Assembly (NCBI GenBank): GCA_023101885.1
Contig: JALPQD010000138.1
Span: 3,239,542 to 3,303,541 of the forward strand
From: Typhlomys cinereus
Taxonomy: Eukaryota; Chordata; Mammalia; Rodentia; Platacanthomyidae
Direction: 5' to 3'
Length of the DNA: 64,000 bases
The notes under the pieces are model-generated. The model did not search any database. It was not told the origin of the DNA and saw only the letters and a program-made list of their open reading frames with translations. The position numbers were made by a program, and so were the translations under genes. This document shows, piece by piece, positions 1-12,000 of this stretch (position 1 is the stretch's first letter; the number at the start of each line of letters is the position of its first letter).

Positions 1-1385
1 ACAGGCTTTCTATATACAAAGTAAGTATAAGGAAGGTTATCAGCTGGCTAGTTAAAAAAAATTCCCTGGCCATCTGCACAGAGTGATGTGAAAAGACGGG
101 CATCACAGAGCCCTGTCGCCCTTCAAAGTCACAAGCTCCCTTTCTTTGTGTTCTATAAATTCTGAGTACAACTGCTTCAGGTTCCTATGGAAAGTGTGTC
201 TAAGCAAGACCAGGAAGGACACTTAATAAGTCACACCTGAACTGCAGAAGATGCAAAAGTCCCTGAGATATATGGATTTACACAGAGATTTTCAGTACAT
301 ATGAAACCATCATTGGCTCTAAGCAACCATGCATGGTCAAAGTATGACCCATGTAGGAAGACTGAGCAAGATTTTACAGTCTGTAATTCCTTCCTAAATG
401 CAACCTTGGTCATCAAACATTTGCAAGTGCTGTGAAGTTGCTATTATAATCCATTCTATAAATAAGAATGATGCAGTTTGTTCCAATTAAGCCATTTGTT
501 AGTGGAAGAGCTAGGCCAAAACATGGATCATACGCCATAGGCCACTAACCATAGTATGCAATTCCCTGGAGTATGAATGGATTACTTTAAAATGCATCTA
601 AGATACCCTCCTTAAGTATCTCCACAGAAATTGAGTGGTAAGAAATGTTTGCTGATAATCGAAATACCTCTTGGAAAATTTTGTGAATGAAGGTATGAGC
701 GCAGATCTGCCAAGGTGGAGATTTAAATTTCAGCCATGGCGCTCAGGACCAGCATTCCATCTCCGCTGTGAAGTAACAGAGCATGAAGCAAAGTGACAGT
801 GAAGATATTTTTAGAACTTGCCATTTGTTTGGGCAACACAGGGACATTTGCCCACTTGTAAATTCAACATAATGACTCAAATTGTTTCCACCAATAGTGA
901 TTCTTTTTTTTCTCTTTTTAAAATAAAACTTCTCTTTGAGGACAAAATATTGTGATTCTTGAGTGAACATGAGTAGATTTCCACATCACTTTAGCTGTTC
1001 AGCTTTATCAGTTAGGTGGTACTGATGTTCCTCAGGGTGATGAGATGCACTTTGCAAATGTAGCAGCCGTAAGCCCATGATTTCTGGTGCAATGCTTTCG
1101 TCTTCCCTTCTATGGATCATCTCTGTGTGCACAACTTTGTTCATTCTTTACATACATTTGTCTTCCATGTAAACCTCACAATAACACGGCCAGAGCTTGA
1201 GTGAAAGCCTTGTGGCTGCACTGCTGCCAAGTAAGGGGGCCAGAATGGTGCCAAGCGGGAGCCACATCCCACTTTAATCCCATGTCTTTAATCTTTTTCC
1301 TTCAGAAGTACCTTAAAACAGTGGAAAAACCAAACAAGTAGATCAAGGCATTTCTGTTTATTTCTGTAAAGCAAACCTCATGTTT
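1..1385. other. Unique sequence, no feature recognised
   Basis: This stretch shows no recognisable repeat, exon or RNA gene. The open frames are short (61 and 75 codons on the minus strand) and match no domain I know. A piece near 690-800 keeps a few CpGs in an otherwise AT-rich setting. Confidence 0.5.
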
Positions 1386-1730
1386 CTATTATCCATCTAT
1401 CTGTACCTATCTACATTCTATCATTATCTATCTTCCTATCTCTCTATAACTGTCTAGATATCTATGTATGTATGTATCTATCTATCTGATATATAATCTA
1501 TCAGATTATATACCTGTGTCTGTTTATATTCAGTCATCTATATAGGTCAATAATTTATAATATATCAGCTATTATATTTCTATTATGTATTTTGTACCTA
1601 TATCTGTCTCTTATTTATCTGTATCTATCTGTTATCTATCAATTACTTGTCTGTATATTATCTGTCTCTATCTGCCATCTGTCAATCATTGGTCTCTGTA
1701 TTATCCCTCATCTATCTATCTGTCTGTGGT
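1386..1730. repeat. Degenerate CTAT/CTGT microsatellite
   Basis: A long, interrupted tetranucleotide array is built from CTAT, CTGT and TATG units. The 70-codon frame inside it (1585-1797, rich in Tyr, Leu, Ser and Ile) is a by-product of the repeat and not a gene. The many interruptions point to an old array. Confidence 0.85.
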
Positions 1731-1792
1731 GGGATTAATCACGTGTAGTGCTCATAAAATTTGTAGTCTGCATTCATTGCTCTCGCCGTTGC

Positions 1793-2137
1793 TGTAGGAC
1801 AACACTCACACACAACTTAAAGGGAGAAAAGGGGAGATTTATTTGGTTTACAGTTTCAGAGGGGAGATACAGTCCATTATGGCATTAAAAGCATGGCTGA
1901 CTGGCAGAAGCTGAAGGCAGCCTAAGTCACATCCATCAAGGAGACTGAGAGCTGCAAAACTGCAAACTGCAAGAGCAGACCTCTCCTGGAAGTACAGTGG
2001 GGCTAGTCAGCCTCAAGGCCTATCTCTCGTGACTGCCTTCCTCCAGCAAAGATCTACCTCTTAAAGGTGTCATGACCTTCCCAAACAACTAAAGGTTCAA
2101 ATATATGAGCTTGTCGGGGACATTCCAAACCATGACA
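1793..2137 (-). mobile_element. Solo MaLR-type LTR (ORR1/MT-like), minus strand
   Basis: Read on the minus strand it begins TGTCATGGTTTGGAATGTCC and carries the MaLR R region, with AATAAA shortly before a CTCCCTTTAAGTT motif. It aligns along most of its length with the LTR at 49876-50177, including the stretch around the poly(A) signal. No internal region or second LTR is adjacent, so it is a solo LTR. No clear 5-bp target-site duplication was found. Confidence 0.8.
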
Positions 2138-3849
2138 AAGCCCAACTGAGATGCACAAGGAATATTTTCCATGTCTTTATTTGTTCAGTAGATATTTGGT
2201 CCTCATTAAAAGATCTCATCTGATGGGGAGCTAGGAAGAGCAAATGAAGCAGATATCCCAAAGAGCAAAAGCGTAGTTCGGTACTTTATAGTAGTCGTTT
2301 TCAGAATGTATGGTCTGTCAGAGAGCCACTGTGGCTGCCCGGGTATGGAGCACCTTAATGTTCTCCAATGCTTAGGTAACCTGGGATCTGTTCTTTCAGC
2401 TCCTGAATGCTCTTGGCAGAACTCCCAGGCCAAAACAGCCTCTTTCTCAAGTTACAACTCCTGAGAGGACTGGCTGTGACTCTCATTTGTCATTAATCCA
2501 AGCATCTAGCTCTGCAATCTTTATTAAGAGACACTTCATCCCTGTGAAGAGGACTCCCTGTGGCTAAGCTGGCTGCTTAGACCAAATGAGATGATCAGAA
2601 TTTCCCTGCTGCTTCTAAGTATCTATTCGCATCTCTACAAAGCTGTGACTATGAGATCTAGTTACACGTAAAATAGGAATGATTGCTTAGCCTCAGTCAA
2701 AAGGACTGGTGATTGGATTGCATTTGAAATGGATGAGAATGAAAAAAAGTGACAGAGCATTAACAGTGGAAAGCGCTTTCACGACCATCCAACCCTCCTT
2801 CCTCAGCCTATAAGACTGAGGAAGCTAGAACCCAGATGTCTAAGGTTTAAGGCTTTCATATAACTCATACGTTTATATCAACCAGAATGTATTAAGGCTT
2901 TTCCATGTGTTCAGGCACAAAAGACACATGTCGCACTTTTACAAAGTTAACCTATCAGAGAGAATAAGTACAATGTTTTTGACACACATCAATTTTACAC
3001 AAAACCCTTTGAACCCAAAGAGATTGAGTAAATTTCTTTTCATGCCATTTGTCTGTAAGTCTCCTTATGTATTTGGAAAGTGTGTGAGACAAGGACTGAG
3101 AAAGAAATGGAGGCACACTGAACAGGCTAGAAATATTTTTATTTTAAAGTTCTTTATCTCTATTAATTGTAGCTTCGAAATAATTCCACTATTAGCAAGC
3201 ACAATGGAATGCTTTCAATAGAAAATGTATTCAGTAATGAGTTGCACAAAGTTCTTCTATGAATACTAATGTGTTGCCTAAATATTTTACCTTTAATTTT
3301 CCAACCAGTGAGCTAGCCAAAATGAAATGCCAATGTAATTTTTTGAGGGATGACATACCATCTCAAAGTTGCAAGATAGACTTTATAAAAGATAGAAAAT
3401 AGCTTAAAAATAGAAGAAAGTTGATCTAGATTAGAAGTATTTTCTTTTCTGCATTGAAGACTATTGATTTTGGGCTCCCATAGGGAACACAGCCTGAGGG
3501 AAACATATATGAGTTTTAGCTTTCTGCTTCAGTGTATCCCCAGGACTCGAAGGGAAGAGAATAAAAGAGGGAGACAGAGCCCCCCTCCCCCCAGGGTAGG
3601 ATGGAAGGACACTGAAGAAGCACTTCCGTTCTAGGAGCACATGCTCGCCTGGCTCTCAGAACCATGTCATTCTTTGATGACTCATGATGCTTCCAAGACT
3701 CGAGTTTCCATTTCTATGCTTCAACTGTTGTGAACTTTTCTGAGGACATCGTCAGTCTCTCTTCTGCTGGACTGGATCCCACCACTTCAGCAGCCTCTAG
3801 GTCCAGGGACAGAATGGCATAAGAGGTCTTACTGGGAGCCTGTCAAGGG
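2138..3849. other. Unique sequence, possible MIR remnant
   Basis: Mostly unique AT-rich DNA. Positions 2745-2850 weakly resemble a minus-strand MIR (a GCGCTTTCA-like block followed by a CTGAGGAAGCTAGAACCCAG-like block). The 104-codon frame at 2907-3221 has no recognisable domain. Confidence 0.4.
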
Positions 3850-4218
3850 CTATGTTCTGATCCTTAAGTTTCCCATGTTGAAGGGAGGAGCCCCCACTCC
3901 CTCAAACGGTGACCTTATTTAGAAATGAAGATGTAATTGTATATGAATGTAGGTGCAATTATATAAGATGAGGTCATACCTAATTCATCTCTACTCCTGT
4001 CTGTATAAAATGGGAAAATTTGAACACAGACTTGCAAAGGAGGAAAATAATATGGAGAAATAGTGAGAGTGTCATCCATATTCCAGGGGTTCTAGGGCCA
4101 TAAGAAGCTAGATAAAGGTATAGACGTGTTCTCAGAGAACTTAGATACAACTGCTTTGATCTTGGACTGCTGAGCTTCTGTGCTTTGAGACAATTCATTC
4201 CTGCTAGATAGATACACA
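3850..4218 (+). mobile_element. Old MLT1-class MaLR LTR, plus strand
   Basis: The order of motifs follows MLT1 LTRs: TATGTTCTGATCC near the start, then CCATGTTGAAG, GTGACCTTATTTAG, a GATGAGGTCATACC block, a short AG-rich tract, and CTTGGACTG followed by a GCTTTGAGACAATTC end. Similarity is imperfect throughout, as expected of an element predating the rodent radiation. Confidence 0.75.
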
Positions 4219-4256
4219 CTGGTGTGTAGTACTTTGTTAAGAAATTAGCAGAAGAG

Positions 4257-4738
4257 AGCTGGAGAAGAGAACTCAGTGGTTAAAGCAAAGGGACCTGAGT
4301 TCAGATCTCCAGATCCCAGGGAAAAATGCCTTTGATTCTAGCCCTGCATGATGGAGCGAGGGAATCTCCACAGTAGGCTGGCTGGTCATACTAGCCCTGA
4401 TGGAATGCTCTGGGTTTAATAAGAGATCCAAGCTCATAGTAATAAGGTAGAAGAATGACTGAGGATGATTCCTGATATCACCACTGTTCCTCCACAGAGA
4501 CACACACTCTGGCCCTGCATGATGGAGCGAGGGAATCTCCACAGTAGGCTGGCTGGTCATACTAGCCCTGATGGAATGCTCTGGGTTTAATAAGAGATCC
4601 AAGCTCATAGTAATAAGGTAGAAGAATGACTGAGGATGATTCCTGATATCACCACTGTTCCTCCACAGAGACACACACTCAAGTGCATTCATGTAAATTC
4701 ATCTGTACCACAAAAGTACACATACATGAAAGAAAAAA
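4257..4738 (+). mobile_element. Old B2/Dip-type SINE with an internal duplication
   Basis: The head (AGCTGGAGAAGAGAACTCAG followed by GGTTAAAG) is a tRNA-derived SINE promoter region. The body (TGAGGATGATTCCTGATATC, then CACTGTTCCTCCACAGAGAC) is shared with the SINEs at 14656, 28718 and 45045. The tail is A-rich. The element is about 170 bp longer than its relatives because part of the body is duplicated (next entry). Confidence 0.75.
4341..4680. repeat. 171-bp perfect tandem duplication
   Basis: The segment 4341-4509 recurs at 4512-4680 with no difference that I can see by eye; the period is 171 bp. Because 171 is a multiple of three, a minus-strand frame (4273-4692) reads through both copies and yields two identical 57-residue blocks. 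That frame is an antisense SINE shadow, not a gene. The identity contrasts with the age of the host SINE. Confidence 0.92.
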
Positions 4739-5074
4739 AATAACAGAAAAGACTCCCCCTCTTTCTCCTGTCCCACAGCATCTCTTCCCCTTGGTTTCCC
4801 TTAATTATGCCTGAATCTTTTCTCGATAAGTGATTTGTCTTAGAGGATTTTATTTGTACTTTACAGAAGTCTTTTCTTTCTTCCAGAGTATCTGTGGGAA
4901 GATCTTAAGTGTGTTTCTGCAGTGTGGAGCTTTTTCCACTATTTGGGAAAGAAAGAAACAGCAGCAGCTTGAGGGGAGGGGGGAGGGATCAAAAGCCAAG
5001 GATGAGAATGAAGAGCATTTGATCCCTCCCTCGCTGTTCTGCCCTGAGAAGCTGAAGAAGGGTGATCTTCTCTA

Positions 5075-5190
5075 CTGTTAAATGGGACTAATGCTTCTCA
5101 CCATGCAGGATTAAGTGAGATTGTAAAAGTAAAGCACTTAGCACGTTCCTGACACATAAACACCTCGTTAATGAGAGCTAGTAAAAATAG
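5075..5190 (+). mobile_element. MIR fragment
   Basis: The 3' half of a MIR is visible: AAATGGGACTAATGC, then GGATTAAGTGAGATTGTAAA, AAGCACTTAGCACGTTCCTG and ACACATAAACACC. The order and spacing match the MIR core and tail. Confidence 0.8.
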
Positions 5191-7239
5191 TCACTATTAG
5201 GGGAGCTTCAGGCAAGGAGCTGAGTGGGGGCGTGAGTTCTCTGAGCCTTTTCAGCTCTCTGAAATTAGACCAGACAGCTGCCTCCTGGTTATGTAACCCT
5301 GGAGTCAAATCTACAGCCACCATTAGGTTAAATAGCCACACAACTCCTGTGTGCTTTAGAAAGTCTTATAAATTCAAGATTTTACACTAAAATAAAAGGA
5401 TTTACTAAGCCATAGTATAGTATACCAATGACACTCAAGAAGCAGGTAATGTTGTCTCTGGAATCTTCCAGAATAGAGGGAGAATTCAGCAAACAGGTAG
5501 CGCCAGACATGGAGGTCAGAAGGCACTGTTGCCCTCTACCATATGATAATGAGCCAGGTGCTCATCCTCTGAGACCCATATCATCTATCTTGAAGTTGTC
5601 ATTGTATAATTCGTGTCAATATATATGTCATTGTAGTGTATGTTCACAGATACTGTCTTTCTGTTCTCAAGGAGATGTTCACAATTCCTTGCTGTGATGA
5701 CATCATTGCCCTCTCACTCATTTTGACCAGTGCAAGGCAAGCAATATGGTTCTCTAATTTCTTTCCATTATTATGAAAGTAATTGTCAAGACAAGCTACT
5801 GTCAGCCTGGTGCTTGGTGTTGGTGATAAACGGTGGCCTCATAACCCTTATAACCCATCATGGGAATGGACTATAAGTAATACACCAACTTTTCTGCATT
5901 AAAGCCTGGTATATTGGGGTTGTTTCCATAGCAGCTCCTCTCATTCTATAGTCTGAAGTGGGTGGAAAGCTAGAGATTTACTTCACAGGGTTCTGGTGAA
6001 GAGTTTTGTAAGTTCAACAGTGTCCTACAGGTTTTAGGACAATACTCAAGAAAGACAATAGATTTTAATTTCTGCGAGGTATCCTCTACAACAAATAAGT
6101 ATTGATTAATAATTAAATATTAGTAGAAGGAAAAACAACAAAACTCCACAAATCAGCCAGCCTTCTTTCAAAGACAGAGAAAAGACTAGACATGGAGCAG
6201 AATTGTTTACAAGTGACTTAAAAAGAAGCACCTTGCGAGTTTGGTTACATCAGGTTGTCTTCCCACTGGCTGTCTTCTCTACCTTTTGATTTTTGCCTTT
6301 TTCTGCATGGTTCAAGTGTCTAGAAGAGCTACTTGAAAATCACACTTCTCCAATTTGAAAGGAAGCATATCACGTATGGACATGGATCCTTCACATTCTA
6401 GACAAAAAGAAAGAATAATAGTGAGAAGAAAAGGAGCAGAGATGGAAGGAAAAGGAGAGGAAATCATCTAGAATTATCATTTGTTTCCTATAGAGCATGT
6501 GATGTGGATTGTTAATTGCCTATAGAAACATAAACTTTTAATCCAAATGATAATTCATCAATAACTCCACTGAAACTTGTATTTTATTATTCTCAATATA
6601 GAAAGAGTTAACATGGGTCATTAGAGGCACAAATAATGTTCCGAACACAGTGGGCCTAGTATTCTAATTTCCTATCTGAGTATGGAGGTCCCAAAATTTT
6701 CTGGAATTCACCCAGCCATACTAATTAAATCATGGCGATTCTACTCACAAGTATCATACTCCCTCACTCCATTCGCTGCTCGGCTCTGTCTTGGCATACT
6801 CAGGACCAAGGATGCAGATTCACAGATCTTATAGTTTTCTGCAAGTCACTGAAAGTGTGGAACAGTCCTTTTCCCCTGAAAGAAAAGACTTTCTATTTGG
6901 TTTACAGCAAGATATCATTTCTGTTAAAGATAACCTTGAGCATCCTTTCCTTCCTGCTGACTTACAGGTTGAAACTGAAAGAAATAAAAGATAGTGATTA
7001 CAGTGCCAAGAATCTGCCATCCAGGGAAACCCAAGGCCACGCCTAGGGCCACAAGGCAGAGGAGTCATAGCTCAGATCTGGGAGCATCACAAGACCTCAC
7101 TGAAGTATGTGGGAATTAGCTGCTTCAAGAAAGACAAGCCAGATGCTCACTGACAGGTATAAGATCAGTGATTTACGTTTCCATGCCCCCATTATGTTTT
7201 CTTCAGATACTGTCCTTCTTGACTCAGACATAAAAGATA
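5191..7239. other. Unique sequence with short overlapping frames
   Basis: No repeat family is recognised over most of this stretch. Around 6732-7046 two overlapping plus-strand frames (104 and 67 codons) and a 79-codon minus frame coexist. The 67-codon frame reads somewhat like a protein but matches no family I recognise. No splice or promoter structure stands out. Confidence 0.4.
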
Positions 7240-7249
7240 TCACCTCTAT

Positions 7250-7558
7250 ATGCTGAAAAAATTCCCTTGCATGTATATATGACACATTTTCTTTATCCAT
7301 TCTTCTGTGGCTATACAACTTCAGTGTTTCTATAATGTATCTCGTGATATATTGACTGTAAGGCCTTAGGGTAGGAACTGATGAGTGGTATAGCAGAATC
7401 CCATGGTGGATGCAGTTTTAGCTTTTTAAGAAACATCTATAGCGATTTTCATAGTGCATGGATTGATATATATTTCTATCATCACTGTATTTGCATGTTT
7501 TCTTTCATTTGAGGTTCCAAGATTTTATATATAGAGAAAATCATCTATTCACATATGA
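7250..7558 (-). mobile_element. L1 fragment, ORF2/3' region, minus strand
   Basis: The plus strand reads as the antisense of an L1 ORF2 end: ATTTTCTTTATCCATTCTTC, then CAGTGTTTCTATAATG, a GAGTGGTATAGCAGAATCCC block and TTTTAGCTTTTTAAGAAAC. It directly abuts a plus-oriented L1 3' end, which suggests one L1 insertion with an inverted 5' part. Confidence 0.65.
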
Positions 7559-7745
7559 CAGGTAGAAACAAATCTGTGTAGGGGACAAAAGAGACTAACA
7601 GGACTGGGAAGGATGAGAAATGGGAAGTAGAAGACACTGAGAGATATGCTTAAACTCCATCATATACTTGTATGGTAATATCCTTATGTAACCCAGTATT
7701 ATGTACACTGGTTTATAACAATGAAGTCATTTCTTGTCATTTAAA
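7559..7745 (+). mobile_element. L1 3' end, plus strand
   Basis: A purine-rich block (AGGATGAGAAATGGGAAGTAG) is followed by CATCATATACTTGTATGGTAA and ATGTAACCCAGTATTATGTA, resembling the 3' end of older rodent L1s. There is no long A-tail. With the preceding minus-strand piece it forms an arrangement typical of twin priming. Confidence 0.55.
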
Positions 7746-7759
7746 ACATATCTCCTTAT

Positions 7760-8290
7760 TTATGTCAAATGAAAATTCAAGAGTCAGTCTCTAAAGAACA
7801 TTAGGATACACACAAAAAATAACAACCTTTTCTGGTTGGTCATGCAAAGAGATAAGACGAGTGTGTGTCAACCAGCTACCAGGCAGTGTCCCAAGAGAAC
7901 TTCAGCAAGATTGGCCCCCAAACAGCACTGTCTCAAGAGAATAAGTAGACAGAATTCAGGGTTGGTGAAAAATGTTTGCAAGAGACTTAGCTGATAAAAG
8001 ATTAATCTACAAATTGTGCAACAAACTGTGAAAACTCAGTAAGAAAATAACCCTGTTAAAAATTAGTCAATGATCTAAATAGAGACCCCACTAAGGAAAA
8101 TAAACTGATGGCAAATTAGCATCTAGGGCAATTGCAGATTAACACAAAAAGATACCACATTGACTAGCATGGTCGAAATCCAAAATCCATGGCCAAATGT
8201 TGACAAAGGTATAAGGCAGTAGTATTACTGAATGATGTGCAGCTCAATCATGGGAGGATTGAATATGTCTACTGGGCAAACTACAGGGTG
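7760..8290 (+). mobile_element. Old L1 ORF2 3' fragment, plus strand
   Basis: Decayed L1 ORF2 C-terminal sequence can be followed: GATTAATCTACAAATTGTGC, a long A-rich stretch, GCAATTGCAGATTAACAC, AAAAAGATACCACATTGACTAG and CCAAATGTTGACAAAGG. Stops and indels break every frame. Confidence 0.7.
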
Positions 8291-8344
8291 GTTGGTGGTG
8301 AATAAACAAGATTGGTTTGTAGGTAGGATGGAGAATGGAGTCAG

Positions 8345-8410
8345 ATGCAACCAATAGTAGTAATAGTAATGATACTGATGGCAGTGGTGATGATGATAGT
8401 GATGATGGTA
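8345..8410. repeat. GAT/AGT trinucleotide repeat
   Basis: An interrupted run of AGTAAT, GATGGC and GATGATAGT units, best described as a degenerate (GAT)n microsatellite. Confidence 0.75.
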
Positions 8411-10261
8411 AGAAGGGAGTACTGAATTATGCTAAGGATTGAAGTGCAAGTGGGTAGGCCAAGGTTGAGGACTCCCAAAATCTGACTTCAAGAGGAAGCA
8501 AGCCAAAGTCATCGGGTAAGTTTTACTTTATTTTTTTTTAAGTGAGAACTAGCTCCCATGTTTGACAGCCAGATAGAAACAACAGCTTGGATATACAAGT
8601 AATTGTAGCATATGCTTCCTAATGATCTTAGAGAAGAAAGGTGAATGGAGTCAGTTCTGGGGGGCAGAGGAGATAACATCTATACTTCAACCAGAGAGAA
8701 CAAAGGTGGGAGAGGTCAAGGTGGAGGTAGATTTTTCCTTATCCATGTTCTTAATATTTTCTTCCCAGAATGGTCTTATGAACATGGTTTATACTTGATC
8801 CTAGACACATCACTGATATGCTAATTCAGCTACACAAGATATTTTTTGCAGTCTGAAGAATGATATCTCTGATGTTAGACTATTTACATTGATCCAACTT
8901 GGCACTTCATGCCAAGTATTTCACTAACTGTAAAGAGTAGGGAATAGCAAGAGGAGAAATTTTAAAATTCCTGCTTACCTTTCCCGTAGAGACTAATCAT
9001 CTCAGTAGATGACTAATGACTAGCAAGTTCCAATAATTAAAGTGTCAAACGAAGTGCATATGTGTTTCAAGACACTAGCGCAAGGGCAAGCATGGTTTTG
9101 GAAGTGGTAGTTTTCTGAGACAGAGGTTTCTCAAGAGAAGGTATACCAATGGAAGTGTCTTGAATATCCAAAGCACTTAGTGTCAAGGACAAAAGTTTCA
9201 TGCTGCACTAAAAAACAATTTAATGTTCTACTCATAGAATATAAAAATCTCCAGATTTGCAGGACATTTAAGGTTCATATTTCCCCCATCGGAAGAGAAG
9301 CCTCCACTGGCTTGAAGAGAGGCTGTTTGTAGATTGATGGTAGAGATACTGGAAAAGGGGGAAATGGAACAAGGAGTAAGGACCTCAGGGAGGAAGAGTT
9401 GAGCAGGAGAAGATGCTCTTTTGTACAGACCTTCACACATGGGATGCACAGACACACATGCCCACACACACACAACACATGTGCACACTTGTGCTCAGAT
9501 GCACAGTGCACACAGAGACATGTACACTTACACTTGTGTGTGCAGGTACATCCATATGCAGACAGACACACAGTTCTCTCTCTTTCTTTTACTTCTATAG
9601 CCCAACTGGTACTGTAGTCAACAGAAAATGAGGCATGTCACTTAGAACCTTGGGAGTCTAGAGTTGTGTTCTTTGGGAAAGATCACTCCAGGCAGTACTG
9701 TCCTGGCAAAGGCTGGACATACCTATGATGTGCACTCTTTGCAGCTGACACTTCTAAGGCTTTTCACTCTGTAGTAAAGACCCAGTTGTGAACCAAGCCG
9801 TGTGTGTTCACTTCACACAATTAGTCACTAATCATTCAATTATAATATTGCACCAATCTACACATTTGAGCCTGAAAGATGGCAAGAATATCCATTTGAA
9901 AGGTCAGATAAAAATTCCTGGTGACATAAAAGAGAGTGATGCACATGAACTGGTTCCTCCACTTTTGAAGGTGTCCCCTAATAACTTCCTGTTCTTTTTG
10001 AGAAGCTGATATACATATGTCTGCAACAAGAGACAGAGGTAGCTTAGCATCATGAATTTACCAGTGATGGTAGTTGATGATTAGCCATGTTCTGTAAGTA
10101 TTTAAGTATCACAGTTAAGACAGACTTTGAATCAGTTTTGTGAAAAATCAAAGATGGTATGTGAGAAAGATGCTTTACAGAGCTAAGAACTCTAGCACAG
10201 TTAGCTGCATTGGGTGAAGTTAGTCAAAACTTTTTGAACTATTTTGTCTTGAGATATATAT
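8411..10261. other. Unique sequence with a CA-rich patch
   Basis: No gene or interspersed repeat is recognised. Positions 9440-9560 are a degenerate CA/ACATG-rich patch, which explains overlapping Cys- and His-rich frames on both strands there. The 73-codon frame at 9788-10009 has no domain I recognise. Confidence 0.45.
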
Positions 10262-10648
10262 TCCTCTTGCTTGCTAAAATTATCTCAACAAGAGCAACTT
10301 AAGGGAAATAGGTTTATTTGAGCCCACAGTGAAAGGAACAATCCATCATGGTGGGGAAGTCTTGACAACAGGAGTCTGAAGCAGCTGCTCACATTACATC
10401 CACAACGGGAAAGCAGGAAGCTTGAAAGCATGCCGGCTCAGCTTGCTTTCTCTTTCCCACGGCCTAAGACCCTAAGTCCAGAGAATAGTGGCATCCACTT
10501 TTAGGCTGGGTTTCCTCACATCCATTCACACAGTCAAGGCCATCCCTTAAAGACGTTTTCAGAGGCTAACTTTAATCTAGATGATTCCTCACAGGTATGC
10601 CAGAGGCTTGCCTCTCAAGATCAAGTCAACAGTACCAATCATCATGCC
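10262..10648 (-). mobile_element. ERVL-class solo LTR, minus strand
   Basis: The antisense layout of a rodent ERVL-type LTR is visible: CAACTTAAGGGAAATAGG, GTTTATTTGAGCCCAC, AATCCATCATGGTGGGGAAG, CTGCTCACATTACATCCAC, then TAATCTAGATGATTCCTCAC and a GATCAAGTCAACAGTACC end. The same family recurs at 35404-36211. The ends are only approximate. Confidence 0.75.
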
Positions 10649-10740
10649 AGGAAATTGAAATTTCCTCCAACAGATGTTTTGTCTAGCCTGAAATTACCAC
10701 TGCCATGCTTCTATGGCTAAAAATTAAAGAGTCTTAATTT

Positions 10741-10905
10741 TTTCTTTTCTTTCTTTCTCTCCCTCCCTTCCTTCCTTCCTTCCTTCCTTCCTTCCTTCCT
10801 TCCTTCCTTCCTTCCTTCCTTCCTTCCTTCCTTCCTTCCTTCCTTCCTTCTTCCTTCCTTCCTTCCTTCCTTCCTTCCTTTCTCTTTTTCTTTTCTTTTT
10901 TTTCC
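10741..10905. repeat. (TTCC)n polypyrimidine microsatellite
   Basis: About 120 bp of near-pure TTCC, broken once near 10849, is flanked by TTTC-rich sequence. The minus-strand frames reading Lys-Glu-Gly-Arg repeats (10717-10995, 10724-10999) are translations of this tract. Long polypurine/polypyrimidine mirror repeats can adopt triplex DNA. Confidence 0.95.
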
Positions 10906-11489
10906 AAAGTACAACAGATTCAGAATTACCTTCTGAGTAACATCTGACCCCTGCCTGCAGGAACTGTGTCCGTATTGGAAACGCCTTCTGTTCATGCATG
11001 TAGTCTTTATGATGCCTTACTTTTCACAGGAATGGGTTGAACCTCTCTCACAGCTGCAACTGAGACCAGGCCCACTTGGAGAACATGCCAGAGGAGCTGA
11101 TATTGACACCTTTCAAATCTCAGGTAAGAGGGAGAATATTCTTGGAGGACCAGAGTGGCACCTCCCTCCTTTCTCTGGATTCTCTGAGATCTAATCTCAG
11201 CCACAGTAGGTGAGCTAGAAGAGTATGTTTTGGTGACCACCCAGCAGGATCAGCTCAAGAAACAGTCCCAAGGAAAAAGTATGTGCATGGTATGTCTAAC
11301 AGGAGTTTCATAGTGATAAGAACTTGAGGTTCCTTGCACCAAACCTAACCTCTTCTATGCAGAAGTTCACAGAAGATTTTTCTCTTTGATAAAAGTTACT
11401 TTGTGTATGTTTATAAGTAGTCCTCAAAAATGTTTACTTAGGGGATGAGAGTTACTAAGAAGCATACACAGTCGTGCACTTGGCTCCTG
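10906..11489. other. Unique sequence
   Basis: Nothing was recognised. Short frames of 66 and 77 codons overlap on opposite strands at 10994-11240 and have no recognisable domain. Confidence 0.4.
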
Positions 11490-12000
11490 AACCATTTGTG
11501 ATGCCCAACTCTACTCGGACCCCTCCATCTCAAATGTCTCCCTAACTTTTGCAGATAACTATTATCTTAGCTTTTATGGACTCATTGCTCTTCTTTGTAC
11601 TTTAAAACATGTATTTATTCTGTAGTAACATAGTTTGGGAACCTTATAGATGTGTGGATATATATAAATATACATTTCTGTTTATTATGTTTGATATTAT
11701 ATAAGATGCACTCAGTCTTCTTGAATATACTGTGGTTTGCTCATTTTCATTGCTGTGTATTATTTTAATATGCCAAAGTACATCAGGAAATTTATCCATT
11801 GTGGTGCAGATATTTGAACCATCCCCTTTGAAAAATTACTGAGAACAGCAATGTCCTTATTGCCTTTGTAATACATGTGAAGTAGTTTCTCTGGAATATA
11901 CATTATTGTAGAATTTAAATTTTAGTAAGAATTTATATACTCACCACATGTGCATATTTATTTATATTTTCAAGAAATATGTATTTCTCTAGTCCAAGTA
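11490..12000 (-). mobile_element. Ancient L1 (L1M-like) 3' region, minus strand
   Basis: The plus strand reads as antisense of an old L1 3' region: GCAGATAACTATTATCTTAG, TTTTATGGACTCATTGCTC, then a TCATTTTCATTGCTGTGTA block, ATTTATCCATTGTGGTGCAG and TTGAACCATCCC. These follow the order of the L1M/L1ME 3' end. The copy is heavily diverged. Confidence 0.65.

Noticed and set aside
4273..4692. 139-codon protein with two identical 57-residue blocks
   Set aside because: Antisense reading of a duplicated SINE body; the duplication length is by chance a multiple of three.
10717..10999. Lys-Glu-Gly-Arg repeat proteins on the minus strand
   Set aside because: Pure translation of the (TTCC)n tract.
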